A DNA stretch of 64,000 nt from Frondihabitans peucedani. Lineage in GTDB: Bacteria > Actinomycetota > Actinomycetes > Actinomycetales > Microbacteriaceae. Both the position numbers and the translations under genes were made by a program. The DNA is taken from contig NZ_BAABAU010000001.1 of the NCBI RefSeq assembly GCF_039537585.1, positions 2,108,001-2,172,000 on the forward strand, given 5' to 3'. Each line of letters starts with the position of its first letter. Within the stretch, counting starts at the first letter, position 1. A model generated the notes under the pieces. The model searched no databases. It was given only the letters and a program-made list of their open reading frames with translations, and was not told the DNA's origin. This document shows positions 38,275 through 46,619 of this stretch, piece by piece.

Positions 38275-39966
38275 ATGAGTGACCCGCTCTACGACCCGCT
38301 CACCTCCCCCCAGGGTGCGCCGCGCCCCGTCTACTCGCTCGACGACGCCGAGGGCGCCGAGGCGGCGGGCGGCTGGACGCCTGCGCCGGTCGGGAGTCGC
38401 CGCTGGCTCCGCGAGCAGGAGCCCTCGTCGCCCCTGTCGCCGGGCGTCCAGGTGTTCCACGAGCTGATCGTTCCGGCTTCCGGGACAGCGCTCGAGAACC
38501 CGGCCTCCTTCGACCCGGGCACCCCTCCCGAGTCGCCCCAGGTCTTCGACCTGCCCGCTCCGACCGCGGCCCCGGCCTGGCCGGCGTCGTCGTTCCCGGA
38601 GCCGCAGTCGTGGTCGGCGCCCGCCCCGTCTGCGTCCACTCCCGCGCTCGACTTCGCCGCCCCCGCGATCCTGCCCGAACCCGCTCTGGACTTCGCGCCG
38701 CCCGCTCCGACCCTCGCCTTCGTGCCGAACCCCGCGCACGTGGCGCAGCCTGTCGAGCAGGAGGAGACGTTCGACCCGCACGGAGCCGCCGCCGGCATCC
38801 AGCTCAGCGAGCACGCCGCGCACGAGGCCGACAAGGACCTCATCGAAGCGCTCTGCCAGGTCGTCGTCCAGGGCGGTTCCGACCTCCACGTGACGGTCGA
38901 CGCGGCGCCGACGATCCGCGTCGACGGCCACCTGCAGCCGGTGCTCTCGCCGGTCCCGTGGGGCCGCGACAAGGTCCGGACGGCTCTCGCGAGCCTCCTG
39001 AACGCCGACCGCCAGGATGCCTTCGACGTCGAGCTCGAGCTCGACTTCGCTTACTCGCTGTCGACCGAGTCCCGCTTCCGCGTGAACTTCTACCAGCAGC
39101 GCGGCGTCCTCGGCGCCGTCTTCCGCCTCATCCCGACGGAGATCAAGACGCTCGCCCAGCTCGGCATGGATCCGGCGATCGCCCGCTTCGCCGGCATGCC
39201 GCGCGGTCTCGTGCTCGTCACGGGCCCAACCGGCTCCGGGAAGTCGACGACTCTCGCCGCCCTGATCGACCTCGTCAACGAGACTCGTGCCGACCACATC
39301 GTGACGGTCGAGGACCCGATCGAGTTCCTGCACACCCACAAGAAGGCCCTCGTCAACCAGCGCGAGGTCGGCTCCGACACGCACAGCTTCGCGAACGCGC
39401 TGAAGCACGTGCTCCGGCAGGACCCCGACGTGATCCTGATCGGCGAGCTCCGCGACCTCGAGACGATCTCGGTCGCGCTGACTGCCGCCGAGACCGGCCA
39501 CCTCGTCTTCGCGACCCTCCACACGCAGGATGCCGCTCAGACGATTGACCGCGTCATCGACGTGTTCCCGCCCCATCAGCAGGATCAGGTGCGCACGCAG
39601 CTCGCCTCGACCCTGCAGGGCGTGGTCTGCCAGACCCTCGTCCCTCGCGCTTCGGGCCGAGGCCGCATCGTCGCCACCGAGATCATGATGATGACCCCCG
39701 CCGTCGGGAACCTCATCCGCGAGGGCAAGACCTACCAGATCGCCTCGTCGATGCAGGCTGGCCGCGACCTCGGAATGCACACCATGGACCAGGATCTCGC
39801 CGACCTGGTCAACACCGGAAAGGTCACCCTCAAGGCGGCCATGGACAAGGTGCACGACGCCGAGGGCTTCCACCGCCTCGTGACCCGCACCGACACCGGT
39901 GCCTCGCAGGGCCTCGCGGCCGGCGGGATCGACTTCGGCGACGCCTTCTCGAGGAGCGAGCACTGA
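38275..39966 (+). CDS. pilT: Type IV pilus retraction ATPase PilT, with long N-terminal extension
   Basis: PilT drives pilus retraction. The core begins at about residue 185 (DLIEALCQVVVQGGSDLHVT) and includes Walker A TGPTGSGKSTTLAALIDLVN (near 317), VEDPIEFLHTHKKALVNQRE, DPDVILIGELRDLETISVAL, and ETGHLVFATLHTQDAAQTI. Typical PilT is about 350 aa. Here 563 aa reflect an N-terminal acidic, Pro/Ala-rich and probably disordered stretch of about 180 residues. The family AIRNLIREGK motif appears as AVGNLIREGK. It shares one base with pilC. Confidence 0.93.
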   Translation: MSDPLYDPLTSPQGAPRPVYSLDDAEGAEAAGGWTPAPVGSRRWLREQEPSSPLSPGVQVFHELIVPASGTALENPASFDPGTPPESPQVFDLPAPTAAPAWPASSFPEPQSWSAPAPSASTPALDFAAPAILPEPALDFAPPAPTLAFVPNPAHVAQPVEQEETFDPHGAAAGIQLSEHAAHEADKDLIEALCQVVVQGGSDLHVTVDAAPTIRVDGHLQPVLSPVPWGRDKVRTALASLLNADRQDAFDVELELDFAYSLSTESRFRVNFYQQRGVLGAVFRLIPTEIKTLAQLGMDPAIARFAGMPRGLVLVTGPTGSGKSTTLAALIDLVNETRADHIVTVEDPIEFLHTHKKALVNQREVGSDTHSFANALKHVLRQDPDVILIGELRDLETISVALTAAETGHLVFATLHTQDAAQTIDRVIDVFPPHQQDQVRTQLASTLQGVVCQTLVPRASGRGRIVATEIMMMTPAVGNLIREGKTYQIASSMQAGRDLGMHTMDQDLADLVNTGKVTLKAAMDKVHDAEGFHRLVTRTDTGASQGLAAGGIDFGDAFSRSEH

Positions 39967-41192
39967 TGGCCGCAGCACTGACCTACGCCTACCGCGGGCG
40001 CGACTCCGCCGGCAAGGTCGTCAAGGGGAAGGTCCAGGCCTCGAGCGAGGGCGCCGTCGTGACCCGGCTCCGCACCATGGGCGTCTCACCGATCGCGATC
40101 TCCGAGTCGAACGCGACGGGCCTCCAGCGCGAGATCTCGATCCCGGGCTTCTCGAAGGGCGTGAAACTCAAGGACCTCGCGATCATGGCCCGCCAGATGT
40201 CGACGATGATCTCGTCGGGTCTGTCGCTGCTGAAAGCCCTCTCGATCCTCGCCGAGCAGACCGAGAACGAGAAGCTCGCGAAGATCATGACCGAGATCCG
40301 CGAGGACGTCGAGACCGGCGTCTCGTTCTCGGACGCTATCGGGAAGCACTCGCAGTACCTCCCGCCGATCATGATCAACATGGTTCGCGCCGGTGAGACC
40401 GGCGGATTCCTCGACGGGGCGCTCGACTCCCTCGCCGAGAACTTCGAGAAGGAGGTCAAGCTGATGAACACGATCAAGTCGGCGATGACCTACCCGGTCG
40501 TGGTCCTGGTCATGTCGCTCGTCGCGGTCGTCGTCATGCTGACCTTCATCGTGCCGATCTTCAGCAGCATGTTCGCGTCCCTCGGCGGCAAATTGCCTCT
40601 CCCGACTCAGCTCCTGGTCTATGCGTCGCACGCCATGGTCTACGTCGTGCCGATCCTCATCGTGGTGATCATCGCGTTCTCCGCCTGGTGGCGGACGAAC
40701 AAGAACACGGAGCGCGTGCGGGCTTTCGTCGATCCGCTCAAACTCAAGCTGCCGGTCTTCGGACCCCTGATCCAGAAGATCGCGATCGCGCGCTTCAGCC
40801 GCAACTTCTCGAACATGATCGGCGCCGGCGTGCCGATCCTGACGGCGCTCAGGATCGTCGGGGAGGTCTCAGGCAACTACGTGCTGCAGAAAGCCCTCGT
40901 GACAGTGGCGGAGTCGGTCCGCCAGGGTGAGTCGATCGCCGTGCCGCTCAACGAGGCTCGGGTCTTCCCGGCAATGGTCACGCAGATGATCTCCGTGGGA
41001 GAAGACGCCGGCTCACTCGAGACCATGCTCGAGAAGATCGCTCTGTTCTACGACGACGAGGTCCAGGCGACCACGGAAGCCCTCACGTCGTTGATCGAGC
41101 CCCTCCTGATCGCGTTCCTCGGCGTCGTGGTCGGCGGCATGATCGTGGCTCTCTACCTGCCGATCTTCCAGATCACCTCGCTCATCCACTGA
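39966..41192 (+). CDS. pilC: Type IV pilus inner membrane platform protein PilC
   Basis: PilC connects the ATPases to pilin insertion. The 408-aa product has the expected two GspF domains. The first has LAIMARQMSTMISSGLSLLK and GIGKHSQYLPPIMINMVRAG-like text, and the second KIAIARFSRNFSNMIGAGVP with FPAMVTQMISVGEDAG. There are three membrane helices (near 170, 225 and 380). Length is standard. A perfect hairpin terminator follows at 41212 and separates it from pilA1, so pilB-pilT-pilC form one transcript and the pilins another. Confidence 0.96.
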   Translation: MAAALTYAYRGRDSAGKVVKGKVQASSEGAVVTRLRTMGVSPIAISESNATGLQREISIPGFSKGVKLKDLAIMARQMSTMISSGLSLLKALSILAEQTENEKLAKIMTEIREDVETGVSFSDAIGKHSQYLPPIMINMVRAGETGGFLDGALDSLAENFEKEVKLMNTIKSAMTYPVVVLVMSLVAVVVMLTFIVPIFSSMFASLGGKLPLPTQLLVYASHAMVYVVPILIVVIIAFSAWWRTNKNTERVRAFVDPLKLKLPVFGPLIQKIAIARFSRNFSNMIGAGVPILTALRIVGEVSGNYVLQKALVTVAESVRQGESIAVPLNEARVFPAMVTQMISVGEDAGSLETMLEKIALFYDDEVQATTEALTSLIEPLLIAFLGVVVGGMIVALYLPIFQITSLIH

Positions 41193-41211
41193 CGGAGAAA
41201 GACAACGCGTG

Positions 41212-41241
41212 AAGCCCACCGGCTCGTCGGCCGGTGGGCTT
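41212..41241 (+). terminator. Hairpin terminator after pilC
   Basis: A 12-bp perfect stem (AAGCCCACCGGC at 41212-41223, complement at 41230-41241) with a TCGTCG loop, followed by GGTG. It lies 20 bp after the pilC stop. Confidence 0.85.
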
Positions 41242-41331
41242 GGTGCGTGCAAGCGCGTCCGGAGACACACGGCCCCTGGCCAGGGGATACCCGAACCGGG
41301 GCCGCCCGGACTGGGGTCAGTGAACCTGGCA

Positions 41332-41405
41332 AAACCCCCCGGACGCGGGATTCTGTCCCCCTGGCTCCCGCCTCTAGCGTCGGTCTCGGCAGGCAGAGCT
41401 TGCCT
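41332..41405 (+). promoter_or_regulatory. pilA1 promoter and leader element
   Basis: A 25-bp block (41332-41356) ending in TTCTGT is identical to 42031-42055 upstream of pilA2. TAGCGT at 41375-41380 is the likely -10, 18 bases from TTCTGT. The downstream AGGCAGAGCTTGCCT (41391-41405) is the shared pilus leader motif. GGACTGGGG farther up is also shared. Confidence 0.7.
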
Positions 41406-41444
41406 CCGCCACTCCTCATTCCCCCACTTCCGACAGGACACGAA

Positions 41445-41918
41445 ATGCACGCAGTGATCATGGGCAAGCTCAACGCTCGCCGAAAGAACCTGACGCAGGA
41501 TGCCGACAAGGGCTTCACCCTCATCGAGCTCCTGGTCGTCGTCATCATCATCGGCATCCTCGCCGCCATCGCCATCCCGGTGTACCTGGGCGTCCAGAAC
41601 AACGCCAAGAACTCCGGCACCCAGTCCGACATCACCAACCTCAAGACCGCCGTCGTCAGCCTCCAGACCTCGAACTCATCGCTTCCCGCGAAGTTCCCCT
41701 CCGGGGCCATCACGACCGGGACGTTCCCGACCGTGAACAGTGTTGCGACCGCCTTCTCCGACGCCGGCGCGACGTTCTCCAGCAGCACGAAGTCGCTCAA
41801 CTACGGTCCCACGGGCACCAGCGGTGACTTCTGCATCGTGGGTGTGAGCGCTGGTGGCGGCACGTTCTACGCAACATCGTCGGCCGGTGTTTCGACCACT
41901 CCCTGCACCATCACCTGA
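41445..41918 (+). CDS. pilA1: Type IV major prepilin (PilA1)
   Basis: The 157-aa prepilin has a 23-residue basic leader ending in Gly23, cleaved before GFTLIELLVVVIIIGILAAI with Glu at mature position 5 (residue 28), the classic class-III N-terminus. The mature C-terminus has Cys in DFCIVGV and Cys in TTPCTIT, forming a likely D-loop disulfide. It is preceded by its own promoter and followed by a terminator at 41939, so it is probably highly expressed by itself. It shares the first 50 residues almost exactly with pilA2. Confidence 0.93.
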   Translation: MHAVIMGKLNARRKNLTQDADKGFTLIELLVVVIIIGILAAIAIPVYLGVQNNAKNSGTQSDITNLKTAVVSLQTSNSSLPAKFPSGAITTGTFPTVNSVATAFSDAGATFSSSTKSLNYGPTGTSGDFCIVGVSAGGGTFYATSSAGVSTTPCTIT

Positions 41919-41938
41919 TATACGACGACCCCGTTTCC

Positions 41939-41975
41939 GGAAGGGCCGATCTCGCTGAGCGGGATCGGCCCTTCC
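41939..41975 (+). terminator. Hairpin terminator after pilA1
   Basis: A 13-bp perfect stem (GGAAGGGCCGATC at 41939-41951, complement at 41963-41975) with an 11-base loop and a TTGT tail ends the pilA1 message. Confidence 0.9.
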
Positions 41976-42030
41976 TTGTCATCGATCAGCGGGGTCGAGG
42001 TGCCCCGGACTGGGGACGCTCAAACGCTCG

Positions 42031-42101
42031 AAACCCCCCGGACGCGGGATTCTGTACCCCTCCGCGCGCCCATAGCGTCAGTAGTGGCAGGCGAGCTTGC
42101 C
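42031..42101 (+). promoter_or_regulatory. pilA2 promoter and leader element
   Basis: The 25-bp block at 42031-42055 matches that of pilA1. TTCTGT (42050-42055) and TAGCGT (42073-42078) are 17 bases apart. AGGCGAGCTTGCC (42089-42101) is the shared leader motif. The pair of pilins clearly arose by duplication including the promoter. Confidence 0.7.
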
Positions 42102-42140
42102 GCCTCGACCCCCCTCCCACCACACCAGAACGGACCACCT

Positions 42141-42608
42141 ATGTACGCGCAGCTCATGGGCAAGCTCAACGCTCGCCGCAAGAACCTCACCCAGGACGCC
42201 GACAGGGGCTTCACGCTCATCGAGCTCCTCGTCGTCGTCATCATCATCGGCATCCTCGCCGCGATCGCGATCCCCGTGTATCTCGGTGTACAGAACAACT
42301 CGAAGGACTCCAACGTCCAGTCGGATCTGACGAACGCGAAGACGGCCATCGTCTCCATCCAGACCAGCTCGGGCACCGTGCCGTCCTCGACGACGGACGT
42401 GAGCGGAATCACCGGTATCGCTGACGCCGGCTACACCCGCAACGCGACCACCACGGGCCTCATCACGCTCCAGTCCTCGACCACCACCGGAAAGTTCTGC
42501 GTCGCCGCGAAGAGCACCACCGGCAGCGTCTACTACGCCACCGAGAGCACCGGCGTCACGAAGGTCGGCACCCTTCCCGGCACCTGCACCGCCCCCACCG
42601 CTCCGTAA
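42141..42608 (+). CDS. pilA2: Type IV major prepilin (PilA2)
   Basis: This 155-aa prepilin parallels PilA1: 23-residue leader, cleavage after Gly23, FTLIELLVVVIIIGILAAIA, then PVYLGVQNNSKDSN. The distal half differs in sequence but keeps two cysteines (KFCVAAK and PGTCTAP). Duplicated promoter and shared leader suggest a tandem gene duplication followed by divergence of the exposed region, which fits a second pilin subtype or an antigenic alternative. A CCGGGGG/CCCCCGG hairpin (42620-42653) follows, then the minor pilins. Confidence 0.92.
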   Translation: MYAQLMGKLNARRKNLTQDADRGFTLIELLVVVIIIGILAAIAIPVYLGVQNNSKDSNVQSDLTNAKTAIVSIQTSSGTVPSSTTDVSGITGIADAGYTRNATTTGLITLQSSTTTGKFCVAAKSTTGSVYYATESTGVTKVGTLPGTCTAPTAP

Positions 42609-42619
42609 AGAGAGACGTA

Positions 42620-42653
42620 CCGGGGGTAGACGCGAGCGCGCGCCTGCCCCCGG
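42620..42653 (+). terminator. Possible attenuator hairpin between pilA2 and minor pilin genes
   Basis: CCGGGGG (42620-42626) pairs with CCCCCGG (42647-42653), with inner CGCG complementarity. No U run follows, so read-through into the minor pilin genes is likely. Confidence 0.45.
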
Positions 42654-42700
42654 CGCCCTACAGCCCGTATTCACACGAACCCGAGGAGGTGATGAACACC

Positions 42701-44065
42701 ATGAAGCGCTTCTCCCAGCGACTCCGCTCGATCGTCGAGCGCGACCAGGAGTCCGGTCTCGGCCTGATCGAGGTCGTCGTCGCCATGATGGTCTTCACAC
42801 TCATCTCCCTCGGGGTCGCAGCGACCATCACCAATTCCCTCCTCCTCACCCGCGACGGCCGCGCGCGGACGGCCGCCGCGAACCTCATCGCGCAGGACCT
42901 CGATCTGCAGAGGTCGATCACCGACGTCTTCGCCGTGCAGAGCAAGACCTGGGACGTCACCCTCCAGGGCCTGACGTACCACGTCGTCAGGACGGTCGCG
43001 TGGAACACGTCCTCGACGGCCACCAGCGCGTGCGGCTCGGGCACCGGGACGCTCCAGTTCAAGACGGTCCGCGACAACGTGACCTGGGATGGACAGCGCG
43101 GCACGGGATCCGTCTCGTCCGCCACCGTCCTCGCGCCGAACTCGCGCATCAACGACCCGTCGCTCGGCACGATCATCGTGGCCGTGACCGGCGCCAATGG
43201 TGCGGGACTCCCCGGCGTCAACGTGACCATCGCCCCGACCGCCAGCAACAGCAACGGCGCCGCAGCCGTCGCTACTCCCGCCGCGACCGACGCCAACGGC
43301 TGCACCTACGCGCTGAAGGTCAAGCCGGGCAACTACCAGGTGTCCATCGCCAAGGCGAACGGCATCGACATCAATCAGGTGGCCAACCCGACATTCACGC
43401 CGGCCGTGGCTGTCGCAGGATCGGCCACCACCGTCCCCTTCACCTACGACTCCGCTGCCAAGCTCACTCTCAAGTACGCGTCCAACTACAAGAACACCGC
43501 GGCGCTCCCGACAGACCTCGATCTCACCTTCAACTCCACGACCGGGGGAATCGACACGTTCAAGCCGGGTGCCACCAACCCCGTCTCCCTGTTCCCCTTC
43601 TCCTCCTATACCTACGAGGCGGGCGCACTGGTCCCGTCGGGGCTCACCGACGCCAACAACGCCCCCATCAAGTCGTGCCTCAACGTCGACCCCGCCAACT
43701 GGACCGCGAAGAACAGTGCGGGCGTGGCCGGCGCGAGCTTCCCCACCGGTGCATCGGCGGGTGCTGCAGCCACGGTGAACATCCCCATGGGAGTTGTCAA
43801 GCTGCCCGATGCGTCGGGGATCACCGGGATCATCGCCACGTCGGTGAACTCGACGGCCAACGGTGATCCCGGCTGCCAGACCGCGGTCCAGTACACCTTC
43901 GCCGCGGCGGCCGGAGCGCCCGTCATCGCGCTTCCCTTCGGCACGTGGAAGTTCGCGACCCTCGGGGGGCTCCTGGGCATTACCCCGGCCGCGAACGCCA
44001 TCCAGACCGGCGGCACCGTGAGCGGCGCCAACGTCACCCTGGACCCGCGCGGGGTGACGCCGTGA
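42701..44065 (+). CDS. Minor prepilin (PilV/PulG-like) with a carboxypeptidase-regulatory-like domain
   Basis: The N-terminus ESGLGLIEVVVAMMVFTLIS gives a prepilin site after Gly with Glu at +5. At about 454 aa it is far longer than the usual minor pilin. About residues 150-240 contain GAGLPGVNVTIAPT, GCTYALKVKPGNYQVSIAKA, a CnaB/carboxypeptidase-regulatory-like beta sandwich. The rest is beta-rich and Asn/Thr-rich. It may cap the pilus or act as adhesin. An AGGAGGTGAT ribosome site precedes ATG candidates at 42692 and 42701. The latter has better spacing. Confidence 0.8.
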   Translation: MKRFSQRLRSIVERDQESGLGLIEVVVAMMVFTLISLGVAATITNSLLLTRDGRARTAAANLIAQDLDLQRSITDVFAVQSKTWDVTLQGLTYHVVRTVAWNTSSTATSACGSGTGTLQFKTVRDNVTWDGQRGTGSVSSATVLAPNSRINDPSLGTIIVAVTGANGAGLPGVNVTIAPTASNSNGAAAVATPAATDANGCTYALKVKPGNYQVSIAKANGIDINQVANPTFTPAVAVAGSATTVPFTYDSAAKLTLKYASNYKNTAALPTDLDLTFNSTTGGIDTFKPGATNPVSLFPFSSYTYEAGALVPSGLTDANNAPIKSCLNVDPANWTAKNSAGVAGASFPTGASAGAAATVNIPMGVVKLPDASGITGIIATSVNSTANGDPGCQTAVQYTFAAAAGAPVIALPFGTWKFATLGGLLGITPAANAIQTGGTVSGANVTLDPRGVTP

Positions 44066-44775
44066 TCCGGGTCGTGCGGGCCCGACTCGAGGTCGTCGCC
44101 GATGCTCGTGGCTCGGAGCGAGGGCTCTCGCTGGCGGAACTCCTCGTCGCCATGACGGTCTTCGGCATCCTCCTCGCGATGACAGCCGGATTCATGGTCA
44201 ACGCGAGCCGCGCGAACATCACGAACAGGACGATCGACTCGACCAACCGCACGGCAGCGAATGCCATGGACGAGGTGACGCGCGTTCTCCGCGGCGCCGC
44301 GACGAATACGGTCGCGAACCAGAGCCTCCCCGATCCTGCGTTCGCCCAGGCGACCGACAACGCGCTCACCGTCTACAGCTACGTCGACCTCAGCACGTCG
44401 AAAGTCGCCCCCGTGAAGGTGCAGTTCTTCGTGGACGCGTCCAAGAACCTCGTCGAGTGGAAGTGGGCAGCCACTCCCGCGGGCGTCAATTTCACGTTCC
44501 CGTCATCGGCGAGCTGCGCGACCTCCTGCACCAGCAGGATCCTGGGATCGCCCGTGGTCCTGCCCGCCGCCGGCGGCCCGAAGCTGTTCACCTACCTGGA
44601 CTCGACGGGGACCGCCATCGCGACAGTCGGGGGCGTCCTCCCGGCCGCCGTGGTCAACAACGTCGCCGCCGTGACGATCTCCCTGCAGTTCGGCAGCACC
44701 TCTAGCGCAAATCAGTCGACGCTGCTCACGAACTCCGTCGGGCTGCCCAACCTCAATGTCGCGAGGACCAACTGA
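44062..44775 (+). CDS. Minor prepilin (PilW/PulJ-like)
   Basis: The 237-aa product has RGLSLAELLVAMTVFGILLA with Glu at +5 after the Gly cleavage site. The body is a beta-rich pilin head with Cys pairs (SCATSCTSR). A GTG start at 44062 overlaps the upstream stop, and its own stop overlaps the next ATG, so translation of the three minor pilin genes is coupled. Such proteins initiate or prime pilus assembly. Confidence 0.8.
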   Translation: MIRVVRARLEVVADARGSERGLSLAELLVAMTVFGILLAMTAGFMVNASRANITNRTIDSTNRTAANAMDEVTRVLRGAATNTVANQSLPDPAFAQATDNALTVYSYVDLSTSKVAPVKVQFFVDASKNLVEWKWAATPAGVNFTFPSSASCATSCTSRILGSPVVLPAAGGPKLFTYLDSTGTAIATVGGVLPAAVVNNVAAVTISLQFGSTSSANQSTLLTNSVGLPNLNVARTN

Positions 44776-46619
44776 TGCTCAGACTCCTCCGCGCCCGCTT
44801 CGCTCGTCGCCTCCTCCGCGTCGTCCGTGCCGGTGACGACGAGCGCGGTATGGCGCTCGCCACCGTGGTCATCCTCGGGACGGTCCTCATGCTCATGAGC
44901 GGGATCATCGTCTCCGTCTCCGTCTCCGGTGCGCAGAAGTCCGACTACGACGCCGACTGGAACGCTGCGGGCGCGGCCGCCTACGCCGGCGTCGAGGACT
45001 ACCAGTCGAAACTGGCGAACGACAACTCGTACAGCCAGTACGGCGCGCTCGGCAACTCCGTCAGCAACCCCTTCAGTGCAGGCAGCACGTTCCTGGGGAC
45101 CAACAACAACCCGGCGTTCGACCTCACCACCGGTCCTGCCGGGAAGTGGGCGCCGGTCGACCCGTCTGTACCGACGGGTGGCTCATACCGCTACCAGGTC
45201 GACAACTCCACCTATTCGAAGAACGGTGTCCTCCGCCTGCAGTCCACAGGACGCGTCGGCAACGTCACGCGCACCGTCGTCGCGAGCCTCAAGCAGTCCG
45301 GCTTCCTCGATTTCCTCTACTTCACCGACTACGAGATCCGCGATCCGGCTCTGACGGCGGGATGCACCGCCGCCTACGCCTGGGCCGTCTCGAACCGCCC
45401 GAACTGCACGACGATCCAATTCGGGCCGTCCGATGTCATCACGGGTCCTGCCCACAGCAACGACACCATGACGATCTGCGGCACCACCTTCGGCAGCACG
45501 GTCACCACCGGCAACCAGGGTTCGCCCTCGTTCGCGACTCCCGCCGGCACGTGCAACAACAGCGCGGTGTCGGTCAAGTACCGGCCGATCGTCCAGATGC
45601 CGTCCACCATCGGATCCCTGGTCCAGGAGACCCGCTCCGACCTCACCTCCTCGACGGTACCGCGTCCGGGCTGCCTCTACACGGGTCCGACCACGATCAA
45701 GTTCAACTCCGACGGCACGATGACCGTCTACTCCCCGTGGACGAAGAAGACGAACATCCAGGGCAACCCCGTCTCGGGCGGATCGGTGGCGGCCAACTGC
45801 GGCACGCCCGACTACTCGTCGAACGGGAACACCCTCGGAAGCCCTGGCGGCCAGACGATGCCCGTGATCGACAGCAACCTCATCTACGTGCAGAACGTGC
45901 CGCAGACGTCCGGCAGCGGCGACCCGAACTACTGGAACGGCAAGACCCCGAAGAACTACTCCTGCACGGGGGCTGACGGAACGTCGCCGGGCGACGGCGT
46001 CGGGTATCCGCTCGCCGGCGAGACTGCACCGTCGAGCTCGTCCTACAGCTGCACCAATGGTGACGCGTTCGTCCAGGGGACACTCGACGGCAAGGTCACC
46101 ATCGCGGCCAACAACTACCTGTACGTGGTGAACGACATCCTCTACAAAGACAAGTCGTCCGACATCCTCGGCCTGATCGGCGAGAACAACGTCGTGGTCT
46201 TCAACCCCGCCAAGACGGTCACGTCGACGGGCCCCTGCGCCAACAACCGCTTCGCGACCTGCACGACGAGCTCTCTCGTCCTGATGGACCAGACGCAGGA
46301 TCTCACGATCGACGCGGCCATCATGAGCGTCCTGCACTCGTTCACGGTCGAGAACTACGACCAGGATCAGACCAGGGGCAAGCTGACGGTTCTCGGAGCC
46401 ATCGCTCAGAAGTTCCGCGGCCCGGTCGCCACGACTCAGGTCGTGACCTCGGGTTCCGCACCGGTCATCGTGACCGGGTTCGCGAAGGACTACCAGTACG
46501 ACAAGCGCCTCGCGTTCCAGGCTCCGCCCAAGTTCCTCTCTCCCGTGTCCACCACCTACGGTCTCACGCAGGTCTCCGAGTCCAAGACGGCTTACTCGAC
46601 TACGGGCGTGCCTCAGTGA
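44775..46619 (+). CDS. PilX-like pilus-associated protein lacking Glu5
   Basis: The 614-aa product begins with a basic stretch, then DERGMALATVVILGTVLMLM, a prepilin-like helix in which mature position 5 is Thr, not Glu, as in PilX-type proteins. A conserved region follows (about 50-190), then a long beta-rich part with several Cys (TICGTTF, CTTSSL) and Tyr/Asn/Gly content that looks surface-exposed. It is the third in the overlapping trio of minor pilins. Family: PilX_N-like. Specific role unknown. Confidence 0.7.
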   Translation: MLRLLRARFARRLLRVVRAGDDERGMALATVVILGTVLMLMSGIIVSVSVSGAQKSDYDADWNAAGAAAYAGVEDYQSKLANDNSYSQYGALGNSVSNPFSAGSTFLGTNNNPAFDLTTGPAGKWAPVDPSVPTGGSYRYQVDNSTYSKNGVLRLQSTGRVGNVTRTVVASLKQSGFLDFLYFTDYEIRDPALTAGCTAAYAWAVSNRPNCTTIQFGPSDVITGPAHSNDTMTICGTTFGSTVTTGNQGSPSFATPAGTCNNSAVSVKYRPIVQMPSTIGSLVQETRSDLTSSTVPRPGCLYTGPTTIKFNSDGTMTVYSPWTKKTNIQGNPVSGGSVAANCGTPDYSSNGNTLGSPGGQTMPVIDSNLIYVQNVPQTSGSGDPNYWNGKTPKNYSCTGADGTSPGDGVGYPLAGETAPSSSSYSCTNGDAFVQGTLDGKVTIAANNYLYVVNDILYKDKSSDILGLIGENNVVVFNPAKTVTSTGPCANNRFATCTTSSLVLMDQTQDLTIDAAIMSVLHSFTVENYDQDQTRGKLTVLGAIAQKFRGPVATTQVVTSGSAPVIVTGFAKDYQYDKRLAFQAPPKFLSPVSTTYGLTQVSESKTAYSTTGVPQ

